Of a stretch of 34,786 nucleotides of DNA, positions 15,285 to 23,621 are shown piece after piece. The DNA is taken from contig JASBVV010000039.1 of NCBI GenBank assembly GCA_029960885.1, positions 1 through 34,786 on the forward strand, written 5' to 3'. The first letter of the stretch is position 1; each line of letters starts with the position of its first letter. The DNA comes from Kyrpidia sp. GTDB taxonomy: Bacteria > Bacillota > Bacilli > Kyrpidiales > Kyrpidiaceae. The translations under genes and the position numbers were made by a program. Below the pieces are notes generated by a model, which worked only from the letters and a program-made list of their open reading frames with translations, made no database searches and was not told where the DNA came from.

Positions 15285-16800
15285 AGCCCGGTCCTCCCCT
15301 GCGAGCGCTATCGTTCGCACACGAATCATTTATCATACAACCATGTTGGCCCCGATCTGTCAAGAAGAGCAAGGCCTCGGCCACAAAGGGCTGCGCCCCG
15401 GCCAGAACGATCCCGGACCGACCCCTGGGCGAATGACCCCCGCACTCCGTCTCCGCAAGCCAAGACGAGGCCCGTTGCCACGCCTCCTTCAGGTCCGCCG
15501 CCGTTTCCACCCGCCGATACCACCGCCTGGCCAGGGCGGGGCCGTCTTCGGGGTAGGCAAAATACCCGTTCCCGGCCCGGGTCAGGATGAGGGTGTCGCC
15601 GACCGGCGCCAGTTCCCGGTACACGCCGGGATAATCTTTGTCCGACGGCACGGCGGCGATCACCGCCACCCTGCCGCCCCACAGCTCGACCAACCGTCGA
15701 ATCTCCGCGGCGCTCCCGGCGGTCACCGCCCCGTCAACCAAGACCAGAGGGTCCCGGGAGAGGATGTCACACCGCCCCGGATGGGCGACCCCGGCAAGCC
15801 CCCGCGCCGCCAAAGAATCGGTCCATTCCCGGATTCCGCAGGACCCCGGAAGGATTTCTCCGAGAATCGCCTCGGCCGCCGCCGCGGCCAGGGCCGCATT
15901 GTCCGCCTGGAATCGGCCGGCGGCCGGGAGGGTCGCTTCCACCCGACGCCCGCCCGGCGTGACAAAAACGGTGGACAATCCGGCGGGCACCTCCCTCGCC
16001 TCGGCGACAAAAAAGTCCCGACCCAGGATGGCCAGCGGGACTCCGGCCGCCTTTGCCTCCCCCCGGAGCGCCGCCGTCGCCTCGGGACCCTGGCGGCCGG
16101 CAAACGCCGCCGCCATGCCCGGCCGGATCGCCCCCGCCTTGTGCCAAGCCACGTCGGAGAGCGTCGGGCCGAGTTCCTTGAGGTGTTCCCCCATCACCGG
16201 GGTCACCGCCGCCCACCGGGCCTGCACCTGCGCCACATCGTCATACCGGGCGCCGCGACCGCATTCCAACACATGGACGTCCATCCCGGCTTCCCGAAAG
16301 GCACACAGGGCCACGGCCAGATACACCCCCACCGGCGCCATGTATTCCTCGGGCCGCAGCCCTCCGGTCACCCGCTGAACCACCGGGTACACCTCGTTCA
16401 TCCAACGCACGAAATCCCTTTCCGCCAATGATTGCCCATCCACGGTGATCCGTTCCATGGGATGAAGGAGATGGGGGCCGGTGAACAGCCCTGCGCGAAG
16501 GCCGTGCGCCCGCAGAATCCCGGCGATCATCCGGGCCGTGGACCCTTTTCCCTTGCTGCCGGCCACAATCACCGCCGGTGCCGCCCGATCGGGCTTGTCC
16601 AACCCGTCGAGGACCCGCCGGGTCAAGTCGGGACGGCGCCACAGGGCATCCGGCCCGGTCCGGCGCCCGGGTGCCGGCACTCGATCATCCGTCTCCCGGA
16701 GCCCCGCCCGGACCCAAGAGGCCCGGTTATACGACGCGTAAACCGCGTTTACCGCATCCCAAAAATCGCGAAACACATCCCACGCCGCCTTTCTGATCAC
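15262..16800 (-). CDS. Mur ligase-family protein, FolC-like
   Basis: ATP-dependent amide ligase related to folylpolyglutamate/dihydrofolate synthase. 512 residues from the GTG at 16800 (GAAAGGG upstream). The P-loop reads GSKGKGSTA (81-89) where FolC usually has GTNGKGST. Next come GLFTGPHLLHPMERITVDG, equivalent to the FolC SPHL-ERI segment, DVHVLECGRGARYD, KAGAIRPG and a central-to-C-terminal AHPGRCDIL. It is about 80 residues longer than typical FolC, with an N-terminal extension and a C-terminal tail of mixed charge. Because several FolC signature residues differ, it may act on another substrate; true FolC activity is not established. It is divergent from the nitrilase gene and overlaps marR at its end. 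Confidence 0.78.
   Translation of the reverse strand: MIRKAAWDVFRDFWDAVNAVYASYNRASWVRAGLRETDDRVPAPGRRTGPDALWRRPDLTRRVLDGLDKPDRAAPAVIVAGSKGKGSTARMIAGILRAHGLRAGLFTGPHLLHPMERITVDGQSLAERDFVRWMNEVYPVVQRVTGGLRPEEYMAPVGVYLAVALCAFREAGMDVHVLECGRGARYDDVAQVQARWAAVTPVMGEHLKELGPTLSDVAWHKAGAIRPGMAAAFAGRQGPEATAALRGEAKAAGVPLAILGRDFFVAEAREVPAGLSTVFVTPGGRRVEATLPAAGRFQADNAALAAAAAEAILGEILPGSCGIREWTDSLAARGLAGVAHPGRCDILSRDPLVLVDGAVTAGSAAEIRRLVELWGGRVAVIAAVPSDKDYPGVYRELAPVGDTLILTRAGNGYFAYPEDGPALARRWYRRVETAADLKEAWQRASSWLAETECGGHSPRGRSGIVLAGAQPFVAEALLFLTDRGQHGCMINDSCANDSARRGGPGYARRSNH
15300..15363 (-). promoter_or_regulatory. marR promoter region with imperfect palindrome operator
   Basis: An imperfect palindrome TGCGAGCG-CTAT-CGTTCGCA (15300-15319, seven of eight pairs) lies just upstream of the marR ribosome binding site. 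On the minus strand TTGACA (15363-15358) and TATGAT (15337-15332) stand further upstream with an unusual 20-bp spacer. The palindrome would cover the region around +1. This is a natural MarR operator candidate. The promoter overlaps the 3' end of the FolC-like gene. Confidence 0.42.
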
Positions 16801-17067
16801 TGTGCCCTTTCGCTCCCTATCATACCGCAACCCGCCGGCGGGAAACGGCCGAACTGCGGCGGCCACCCGCGCTCTCCGGCCGGCCGGAGGCCATCCCCGG
16901 GATCTCGTGGCCGACTCTCAGCCGTCCCGGAACCGGCGGAGGCCGGCGCTCCCCGGACCTTCAGCGGCCCCGCGCGGCCTGCGGCGAACCGTTGGCCCGC
17001 CCCGCTATGGAAGCGGGGGCAAAGAATCGATATGATGAAGGAAGGACTGGGAAAGCGAGGCGATACT

Positions 17068-17868
17068 GTGCGAGTGGCCCTGTGCCAAATGGAAGTGGTC
17101 CAAGGGGACCGCGCCGGAAACCGGGCCCGGGCGGAGGCCCTGATCCGGGAAGCGGCGGCGGGCCGCGCCCGGGCGGCCGTCCTTCCGGAGATGTGGACGT
17201 GCGGCTATGATTGGGGCCGCCTGCCTGAACATACCGAGGAAATCGACGGCGAGACCGCCAGGCTCCTGCAGGAGTGGGCCGAGCGCCACCGGATCTGGCT
17301 GGTGGGCGGGTCCTTTCCCATAAGGTTTGCCGAGGGCGTGTCGAATACGGCCCTGACGTTTTCCCCGGACGGGACGCTCGTGAATCTGTACCGAAAAATC
17401 CATCTCATCGGGCTGATGGACGAGGATCGGTATTTGGCCCCGGGAAGCGCTTGTTCCACGTTCGCGTTGGGTCCGGAACACGCCGGGATCCCTGCGCGAG
17501 CCGGGGTGATGATCTGTTACGATCTGCGGTTTCCGGAACTGGCGCGCACTCACGTGTTGGAAGGGGCGGCGGTTCTCTTCATCCCCGCCGAGTGGCCGGT
17601 TCAGCGGGCCGATCATTGGCGCGCCCTGCTCATCGCCCGGGCGGTGGAAAACCAGGCGTATGTGATCGGGGTCAACATGGTCGGGCACAACGACCGGGAC
17701 CGGTTTTCCGGAGGCAGTCTGGCGGTGGATCCCTGGGGCCGGGTGGCGGCCGAGGCGGGGAACGCTCCCGGAGTTGTCTATGCGGACCTGGACTTCGATC
17801 TCGTGGCGGACGTGCGCCGGCGGATGCCGGTGCTGAAAGACCGTCGGCCGGGGGCCTACCGTGTCTAA
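17068..17868 (+). CDS. Nitrilase-superfamily carbon-nitrogen hydrolase (amidase)
   Basis: Cytosolic amidase of 266 residues with the complete catalytic triad: Glu41 (VLPEMWTCGYD), Lys110 (YRKIHLIG) and Cys150 (MICYDLRFPEL). The sequence type (RFPELARTHVLEGAAVLFIPAEWP, ARAVENQAYVIGVN) resembles omega-amidase/YafV-MtnU-like members, which hydrolyse alpha-keto acid amides from glutamine or methionine-salvage transamination. I chose the GTG at 17068 (GAGG 7 nt upstream, N terminus VRVALCQ as in the family); ATG codons at 17032 and 17035 are in frame and overlap a possible -10 (TATGAT, 17031-17036). It ends just before the csaB promoter and is probably monocistronic. Substrate uncertain. Confidence 0.88.
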   Translation: MRVALCQMEVVQGDRAGNRARAEALIREAAAGRARAAVLPEMWTCGYDWGRLPEHTEEIDGETARLLQEWAERHRIWLVGGSFPIRFAEGVSNTALTFSPDGTLVNLYRKIHLIGLMDEDRYLAPGSACSTFALGPEHAGIPARAGVMICYDLRFPELARTHVLEGAAVLFIPAEWPVQRADHWRALLIARAVENQAYVIGVNMVGHNDRDRFSGGSLAVDPWGRVAAEAGNAPGVVYADLDFDLVADVRRRMPVLKDRRPGAYRV

Positions 17869-17870
17869 CC

Positions 17871-17899
17871 TTTGCACAGGTACCCATTGCTGGTATACT
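17871..17899 (+). promoter_or_regulatory. Sigma-A promoter of csaB
   Basis: TTTGCA (17871-17876; or TTGCAC with a 16-bp spacer), 17-bp spacer, TATACT (17894-17899) preceded by TG at 17891-17892, which makes an extended -10. A start near 17906 leaves a leader of about 29 nt with the site GAAGGAAGGG. The promoter begins 3 bp after the amidase stop. Confidence 0.6.
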
Positions 17900-17934
17900 T
17901 GTCCTTGTTTATTGGAGAATTCGAAGGAAGGGTC

Positions 17935-19044
17935 ATGATTGTGGCGACCATTTTGATTGCCGGGTATTACGGGTTCCATAATGCCGGTGACGACGCCGTC
18001 CTTCACGGCATCCTCACATCCCTGCGCCGCTATGACCCGACGGTGCACTGCCGGGTGCTATCCAATCAGCCCCGCCAGACCCGGGCATTGTTTCAGATTC
18101 CGGCATACGATCGGTGGAACCCGTGGACGATTTTCCGGCAACTCAAAAAGGCCGACCTGTTGGTGATGGGCGGCGGGGGGCTTCTTCAGGATGTGACCAG
18201 CCCCCGGAGCATCCTCTACTACCTCGGCGTGGTCCAGATGGCCAAATGGTTGAATAAGCCGGTGGTGTTTTACGCCCAGGGGTTCGGCCCGGTCCGGCGA
18301 CCGCTGTCCCGGTGGCTCATCCGCCGGACCTTGAACGACATCGATCTCATCACCGTTCGCGACGAGGGATCCAGGGACGATTTTCTGCGGACGGGGGTGA
18401 GCCGGCCGCCTTTGCTCGTCACCGCCGACCCGGCCATGGCCATTGACACCGCCCGGGTGGACGGGGCGATGGGCCGGGCGATCCTCGATCGCCACCGGGT
18501 GCCGGCCTCCCGGGTGGCGGTGGTGTCCGTGCGGGAGTGGACCACGGCGAAGGTTCCCTATAAGAAATTTTTTGCCCAAGGGCTGAAGCGCCTCATCGAC
18601 CGGGGCTGGCACGTGGTGTTTATCCCCATGCAACACCCCAAGGATCTGAAGCCTTCCAAGGAAATCGCCCGGCGCCTGGGTTCCGGCGCCACGGTGATCG
18701 AGACGCCCATGACGGTTTTTGATATCCTCAACGTGATCAAAGCCGCCCAGATGGTGGTGGGAATGCGCCTGCACTCCCTGATTCTGGCGGCGCTGCTCGC
18801 CGTGCCCGCCGTGGCGTTTTCGTACGATCAAAAGATCGAGCGGTTCGCCGGCCGGGTGGGCATTCCCTGCGCGGGATCCACCAACCGCGCCGAGGAGTCC
18901 GCCTTTATCCGCACCCTTCTCGCCTGCAGTGAACATTTGGATGAAGCCCGGGCCGCCATGGCCCCGGGGACGGAGGAGATGCGGCGATTGGCCCTGGAGA
19001 CGGCAAGGCGAACCATTGAGATCCTGCATCGGGCGCGGCAGTGA
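17935..19044 (+). CDS. csaB: Polysaccharide pyruvyl transferase CsaB
   Basis: Adds ketal-pyruvate to the secondary cell-wall polysaccharide, the ligand that holds SLH-domain S-layer proteins. 369 residues with the family marks: N-terminal ILIAGYYGFHNAGDDAVL, LLVMGGGGLLQDVTS, VFYAQGFGPV, and C-terminal VVGMRLHSLILAAL followed by AFSYDQK. It has no membrane segments and should act in the cytoplasm on a lipid-linked precursor. The ATG at 17935 has AAGGAAGGG directly upstream; a GTG at 17941 is also possible. It has its own promoter and is convergent with the pilin arm. Its presence implies SLH-type surface proteins in this organism. Confidence 0.93.
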   Translation: MIVATILIAGYYGFHNAGDDAVLHGILTSLRRYDPTVHCRVLSNQPRQTRALFQIPAYDRWNPWTIFRQLKKADLLVMGGGGLLQDVTSPRSILYYLGVVQMAKWLNKPVVFYAQGFGPVRRPLSRWLIRRTLNDIDLITVRDEGSRDDFLRTGVSRPPLLVTADPAMAIDTARVDGAMGRAILDRHRVPASRVAVVSVREWTTAKVPYKKFFAQGLKRLIDRGWHVVFIPMQHPKDLKPSKEIARRLGSGATVIETPMTVFDILNVIKAAQMVVGMRLHSLILAALLAVPAVAFSYDQKIERFAGRVGIPCAGSTNRAEESAFIRTLLACSEHLDEARAAMAPGTEEMRRLALETARRTIEILHRARQ

Positions 19045-19091
19045 ACCGCGCTCCCCGCACCACGAGTCTGAACTGATGGAGATGTTTTGCC

Positions 19092-20357
19092 CTACAACTT
19101 TCCTGCTCCGAGAAACGACACGTTCGATCCCCCGCCGTTCCCGAATCCCAAATTAAATTTAGCCGTCTTCCCGGAAACCAGGGATTGGCCCACAATCAGT
19201 TGGCCGTTAAATGTATACTGGGCTTGGTTGCCCACGATGAGGGAATACACGAGCGCCGTCCCACCGTAGGCATAGACATCTGCCGTGTTGCCCACACTCA
19301 ACGTATTTCCCGCTAACCACCCATCAACGGAGATAGAGCCCCCATTTCCCAAGACGAAGTCACCTTTAGCAACCAAATTGCCTGATACATCACATAAGGA
19401 TTCATTTCCAAACGTCACGGAGCCATTGACCGACGTCAAATTCCCCCCTACTTCCACATCGATTTTGTTGCCAAACGTCACACTCGAACCGGCGATCACG
19501 TCTCCGGACACATTCAAGTCACTGCCATTGCCCATGGTCAGACCATTATTGCAAATCAACGTCCCCCGGACCGTCAGGTTCGAGTTGTTCCCCAGAGTAA
19601 CCGTGTCGGCAACGATCACCAATTGTTTGGAATCGGGACGGGAAAATGTGAATGTGTCGTTATTTCCCAATATGAGATTCCCAATCTTGATGACCAACGG
19701 ATCGTAGTTCAAATTCGACTGAATGGCATTTTGCATCTGGCTCACACTGCTGCAGGTGACGTTAGGGGTGTAGGAAGGACTTGTCAACAGGGCGTCCCGT
19801 TGGGTTTGGGCCCGCTGCGGAGCGTTATTGTCGTAAACCGCCACGCTCTGTAGCTCGGGTGGAAGCTGATCGGCAAGAGCTTGGGGAACCAGGACCTCAG
19901 GACTGTTCTGGCTGAAGACCATCTTGAAGTCAATGGAGGAAACCGCCGAACCGACGATGCCTCTTGCCTGCAAATAGTACAACCTCTGGCCGCCGGAGAT
20001 TTCCGGATTCGAGTGGCCCGGGAGATCGACCACTTCGTAAGAACCGCCGTCCGTCGTATTCGTGGAAGTGTGTGTGCCTTTGATCTGATTGATAATGGCC
20101 GACTCGTCACTGACGGACAAAGGAAAGGGTGGGGAACCTGATTGTTGGGCGTATCGGTAGACCGTCTGCAACGCCGACTCATACGCGGCATCCGCCAGAT
20201 ACCGCGCTTGATAAGCTTGACTGTTGTGTTTCGACAGCAAAAACCCCGTGCTGCTGAGAAAAAGCAAAGCCGGGGTCAGCACCGTCAACAAAACGACCAA
20301 CATCAGGGCCAGGGGCAACACATAACCCTCTTGGCCCCTGATCCGTTTCTTCGCCAT
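19092..20357 (-). CDS. PilX/GspK-like minor pilin with C-terminal beta-solenoid repeats
   Basis: 421 residues. The N terminus (MAKKRIRGQEG, then YVLPLALMLVVLLTVL) is a prepilin-like signal with a long hydrophobic helix and AYQARYLADAAYESAL as in PilX-N proteins. There is no Glu at mature position 5, as in GspK, which sits at the tip of type II secretion pseudopili. Residues about 225-400 hold a regular repeat with a Gly-Asn step at 231, 256, 276, 296, 317, 337, 356 and 376, each in the form hydrophobic-x-hydrophobic-G-N followed by V-x-G-x-L. This predicts a beta-solenoid like that of bactofilins. I chose the ATG at 20357, with GGTGAG 6 nt upstream. It is the third gene of the minor-pilin operon; a pilus-tip role is inferred. 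G+C is visibly lower than in flanking genes. Confidence 0.8.
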   Translation of the reverse strand: MAKKRIRGQEGYVLPLALMLVVLLTVLTPALLFLSSTGFLLSKHNSQAYQARYLADAAYESALQTVYRYAQQSGSPPFPLSVSDESAIINQIKGTHTSTNTTDGGSYEVVDLPGHSNPEISGGQRLYYLQARGIVGSAVSSIDFKMVFSQNSPEVLVPQALADQLPPELQSVAVYDNNAPQRAQTQRDALLTSPSYTPNVTCSSVSQMQNAIQSNLNYDPLVIKIGNLILGNNDTFTFSRPDSKQLVIVADTVTLGNNSNLTVRGTLICNNGLTMGNGSDLNVSGDVIAGSSVTFGNKIDVEVGGNLTSVNGSVTFGNESLCDVSGNLVAKGDFVLGNGGSISVDGWLAGNTLSVGNTADVYAYGGTALVYSLIVGNQAQYTFNGQLIVGQSLVSGKTAKFNLGFGNGGGSNVSFLGAGKL

Positions 20358-20387
20358 ACCCCTCTCACCCATTCCCGAAAAGTGGGT

Positions 20388-20879
20388 TCATGAAGCTACC
20401 GAGACATGGAAACCGGAGGTGAGGACGTATTTCTGTTCCCGTCCGGTATCGTCTTCATAAGATTGCCACAGGGTCAGAACCAGATGATCCGTCGTCCCTC
20501 CCTGCCCGTTCGGATCTTCCATGCTGAAGCCGACGGTCCCGAGAGTTCTCCGGCCGTCGGGCCCCTGATACACCACATCCCAATACGTCGGATTCCCGGA
20601 ATTCTGCGTGAGCGTGAAAACGACGCCCGTGTCGAGAGTCAACGTGACCGACGTGGAGGTCCGGCTGTAGTCGATCCGGGTCGCATTTTGGATCTTGGCG
20701 GCCAAAGTGTCACTCACGAAGAGGACGGTCCTTTTGGCCTCGTTGTATGCAGCGGTTCCCTGTTGCTGTTTGACGAGAGTCAGTCCGAGACTGAACAGGA
20801 TCCCCACGATCAACGAACTGACCGCCAAGGCCGCCGCCGATTCCACGAGAGTCATCCCTTTTTCCCGATCAATACGCAA
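20388..20879 (-). CDS. PilW-like minor prepilin
   Basis: 163 residues. A short leader MRIDREKG is cut before MTLVE, with Glu at mature position 5, followed by a hydrophobic helix (SAAALAVSSLIVGILFSLGL) and a beta-rich C-terminal domain (TSVTLTLDTGVVFTLTQ). These are classic class III signal peptide features; size and order suggest the PilW/GspJ role. The TTG at 20879 is the start: AGGTGA lies 6 nt upstream, overlapping the stop of the upstream pilin gene, so the two are coupled. It is the middle gene of the three-gene minor-pilin operon. Localisation: membrane, then pilus. Confidence 0.85.
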   Translation of the reverse strand: MRIDREKGMTLVESAAALAVSSLIVGILFSLGLTLVKQQQGTAAYNEAKRTVLFVSDTLAAKIQNATRIDYSRTSTSVTLTLDTGVVFTLTQNSGNPTYWDVVYQGPDGRRTLGTVGFSMEDPNGQGGTTDHLVLTLWQSYEDDTGREQKYVLTSGFHVSVAS

Positions 20880-20889
20880 CGGCGTTCAC

Positions 20890-21426
20890 CTACTGTTTGG
20901 ATATCGTCCACAGAGATTCCTGCATCTGCTGGGCTCCCACGGTGTATTTGACCTGAACGGTAATCGTGACGAAGCCGGCATCCGCGGGTGTAACCGAGAG
21001 GTTGTAAGAGATTCCCGTGTCGGCGCCGGACAGGTATCGAATGGTCTGCCAGCCGGTGGACTGCCCGGCTATGGGCACCGGCACGGGCTGGTTGATGCTG
21101 CTATTCGGGTCCGTTCCCGTTGAAGTTTGAACGGTGCTGGTTAAAGCAAACTGGTTTCCCGGCCCGTAATATTTCGCCAATTCAAGGATCGCGCTCGCCA
21201 AGCCGACAGCCTGGCTCCTCTTCCCCCCCACGACGTCCGTCTGCAGAACAGTGCCTTTTAACGTCAGGATCGGGACAACCACGAGGGCAAGCAAAACAAC
21301 GGCGGCCAAAACTTCCACCAAGGTCCATCCCGATGTACCGCACGATGTTCGCCGGCGGGGAAAAACGGCGACAACACGCGTCCCGATGCGAGAAGGACAT
21401 TCCTCTTCAGCCTGCCGATTCTGCAT
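20890..21426 (-). CDS. PilV-like minor prepilin
   Basis: 178 residues. The signal is unusually long: 33 residues rich in Arg and Cys before the cleavage site TSG/WTLVEV, with Glu at mature position 5, then the hydrophobic helix AAVVLLALVVVPILTL. The mature part is short and beta-rich (VPVPIAGQSTGWQTIRYL, FVTITVQVKYTV). I chose the ATG at 21426 because AGGTGA lies 7 nt upstream; the frame is open to 21726 but without a site. First gene of the minor-pilin operon, divergent from pilB. PilV/GspI-like by order and size; precise equivalence is a guess. Confidence 0.82.
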   Translation of the reverse strand: MQNRQAEEECPSRIGTRVVAVFPRRRTSCGTSGWTLVEVLAAVVLLALVVVPILTLKGTVLQTDVVGGKRSQAVGLASAILELAKYYGPGNQFALTSTVQTSTGTDPNSSINQPVPVPIAGQSTGWQTIRYLSGADTGISYNLSVTPADAGFVTITVQVKYTVGAQQMQESLWTISKQ

Positions 21427-21811
21427 GAGCCGCTCACCTGCCGGAAACGCTATGAAACCCACCTTACTGTCACCCCGATACGGCATGGCCCCCGGGCCCG
21501 CATCGGCAGACATCCCGGCTGTCGGCCGGAAATATTCTTGGACCCAATTCGACAACATACGGCCCTTTTCCTGCCGTTGCGCCGTCCTACAGCTTGTCCG
21601 AAGACAAAATTTTTTCGATTGGAGAAGAACCCGTACAGTCTGCGGTGTCAACAACGGACCAATCCGGCAGGTTTCATGATATTTTTTATGAAAAGCGCGC
21701 GTTCTGCAGGATTCACAAGTAGACAAAGCGAATGTTTTTTATTTAGAGATTTGAAGAGAAATGAATTACGCAGCACCCTGTGAGCCTGCCGCGAGAGAGG
21801 GGGCGCTGACC
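21427..21811. promoter_or_regulatory. Divergent control region between the two pilus arms
   Basis: 385 bp without a gene. The half nearer pilB is AT-rich, unlike the window. It has an inverted repeat TTTCAT-N10-ATGAAA (21672-21693). A weak promoter candidate for pilB is TAGACA followed after 16 bp by TTTAGA (about 21720-21747). I looked for a c-di-GMP riboswitch core here and did not recognise one. An ATG at 21761 is in frame with pilB but has no good ribosome binding site. Confidence 0.4.
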
Positions 21812-23464
21812 GTGGCCCGAAAACGCCTTGGGGATTTGCTGGTTGAAGCGGGCTTGATCACCCAGGAACAACTTGAGCAGGCGTTGGCCGACCAGAAGAT
21901 CACCGGCCGCCGGCTCGGGGAGGTGCTCACCCACAGCGGCATTCTCACCGAGGAACAGTTGATCGAAGTGATGGAGTTTCAACTGGGCATTCCCCATGTA
22001 AACCTCCACCGCTTCCCGACCGATCCGGGAGCGGTGGAGTTGGTACCCGAAGCGCTGGCCCGCCGTCACAAAGTAATTCCTCTGAAACGCCAGGGCAACC
22101 GCCTGACACTGGCCATGGTGGACCCATTGGATTATTTTGCCATAGATGACATCCGGATGACCACGGGCCTGAACGTGGACCCGGTCATCGCCACGCACGA
22201 CGACGTGGAGCGGGCACTGGAGCAGTATTACGGCCTGAAACAGTCGGTGACGGAAGTCCTGAAGGACGTGAGGCCCGAACAGATCGATGACGAGCAGGTC
22301 CGGGCCGAGGACGCCCCCATCGTGCGCCTGGTCAATCAACTGATTGAGCAGGCGGCGGACGGGCGCGCCAGCGACATCCATTTCGACCCCCATAAACAGG
22401 CGGTGGTGGTGCGGTTCCGCATCGACGGGATCCTGCACACTCAGATGCGGCTCCCGAAACATCTGCAGCCGGTTCTGACCGCCCGGGTGAAAATCATGGC
22501 CAACCTCAACATCGCGGAACACCGCCTGCCCCAGGACGGTCGCATTCAGTTGAAGGTGCGGGGGCGGCCCGTGGACATTAGGGTGGCCACCCTGCCGACG
22601 ATTTTTGGAGAGAAAATCGTCCTGCGGTTGTTGGACTTGCGCCATGCGGTGACGCGAATCGAAGAACTCGGATTTTCCGACCGGAACCGGACGGCGTTTC
22701 AGTCCATGATCCAAGCTCCCCACGGAATCGTCCTGGTGACGGGCCCCACCGGCAGCGGTAAAACGTCCACTCTGTATGCGGCACTTCATCAGTTGAACAT
22801 GGAATCGCACAACATCATCACCGTGGAAGATCCGGTGGAGTACCAGATCGACGGGGTCAATCAGGTGCAGGTCAACCAGACGGTGGGTCTCACCTTCGCG
22901 GTGGGACTGCGATCGATCCTGCGGGAGGACCCGAACATCATCATGGTCGGGGAAATCCGGGATGAGGAGACGGCGGAGATCGCCGTTCGGGCGGCCCTGA
23001 CCGGCCACTTGGTGCTTACCACCCTGCACACCAACGATGCGCCCGGGAGCATCACCCGGCTGATGGATATGGGGGTGGAGCCCTACCTGATCGCCTCGAC
23101 GTTGCGGGGGGTGGTGGCCCAGCGCTTGGTGCGGCGAATCTGCCCGGACTGCCGGGAGTCGTACCCCCCGTCCCCCGATGAGGCGAAGCTCCTGGCGGAC
23201 CACGGCCTAACGGCCGACAGTCTCTGGCGAGGGCGCGGGTGCACGGCCTGTCACCGCACCGGCTACCGGGGCCGGACGGCCGTTCACGAAATCCTGCCGG
23301 TCGACGACGAGATTCGCAGCCTGATCGCCGCAAGGCGGCCGGCTTCCGAATTTCGTCGATCGGCCGAGGAGCAAGGATTTACGTCTCTGGTCGTGGACGG
23401 TCTCGACAAAGCGGTTCGCGGGTTAACCACAGTTCAGGAAGTGCTCCAGGTCATCATTGAGTGA
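21812..23464 (+). CDS. pilB: Type IV pilus assembly ATPase PilB with MshEN c-di-GMP-binding domain
   Basis: Hexameric motor ATPase that drives pilin polymerisation at the inner face of the membrane. 550 residues from the GTG at 21812 (GAGAGGGGG 8 nt upstream; N terminus VARKRLGDLLVEAG). The N-terminal domain has two 24-residue motifs beginning RLGDLL (5-28) and RLGEVL (34-57), separated by exactly five residues (KITGR). This is the arrangement known to bind cyclic-di-GMP in MshE. Then come Walker A GPTGSGKT (311-318), the Asp box VEDPVEY, Walker B IIMVGEIRDEET, the His box TLHTNDA, and a zinc tetracysteine (CPDC 444-447, CTAC 477-480). First gene of the plus-strand pilus operon. No pilT is present. 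Confidence 0.96.
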   Translation: MARKRLGDLLVEAGLITQEQLEQALADQKITGRRLGEVLTHSGILTEEQLIEVMEFQLGIPHVNLHRFPTDPGAVELVPEALARRHKVIPLKRQGNRLTLAMVDPLDYFAIDDIRMTTGLNVDPVIATHDDVERALEQYYGLKQSVTEVLKDVRPEQIDDEQVRAEDAPIVRLVNQLIEQAADGRASDIHFDPHKQAVVVRFRIDGILHTQMRLPKHLQPVLTARVKIMANLNIAEHRLPQDGRIQLKVRGRPVDIRVATLPTIFGEKIVLRLLDLRHAVTRIEELGFSDRNRTAFQSMIQAPHGIVLVTGPTGSGKTSTLYAALHQLNMESHNIITVEDPVEYQIDGVNQVQVNQTVGLTFAVGLRSILREDPNIIMVGEIRDEETAEIAVRAALTGHLVLTTLHTNDAPGSITRLMDMGVEPYLIASTLRGVVAQRLVRRICPDCRESYPPSPDEAKLLADHGLTADSLWRGRGCTACHRTGYRGRTAVHEILPVDDEIRSLIAARRPASEFRRSAEEQGFTSLVVDGLDKAVRGLTTVQEVLQVIIE

Positions 23465-23524
23465 CGACACGGGAAATGCGATTACTGAAATTCTTCCATT
23501 TTGCCTATCTTCCTGAGCGACCAA

Positions 23525-23541
23525 CGTGATATAATATCACG
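23525..23541. promoter_or_regulatory. 17-bp perfect palindrome containing TATAAT
   Basis: CGTGATAT-A-ATATCACG lies in the 157-bp pilB-pilC gap and includes a perfect -10 hexamer TATAAT (23530-23535). No good -35 is found 17 bp upstream (ATCTTC). A repressor bound here would block a promoter for pilC and the pilin genes; alternatively it is an RNA hairpin. A second small inverted repeat, GGGCG-N7-CGCCC, follows at about 23553-23569. Confidence 0.5.
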
Positions 23542-23621
23542 CAGAAGAAATTGGGCGAGTTCTGCGCCCGAGTGACGAATTCCAACGCATCCCATCGACT
23601 TAAGAGAGCGAGGAGCGGGTC

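Noticed and set aside
16432-17067. N-terminal extension of the amidase reading frame
   Set aside because: This is antisense to the FolC-like gene and GC-driven; the family N terminus and a proper site occur at 17068.
21427-21811. c-di-GMP riboswitch upstream of pilus genes
   Set aside because: I found no conserved GEMM-type core here or in the gaps before pilC, the pilin gene or pilM.
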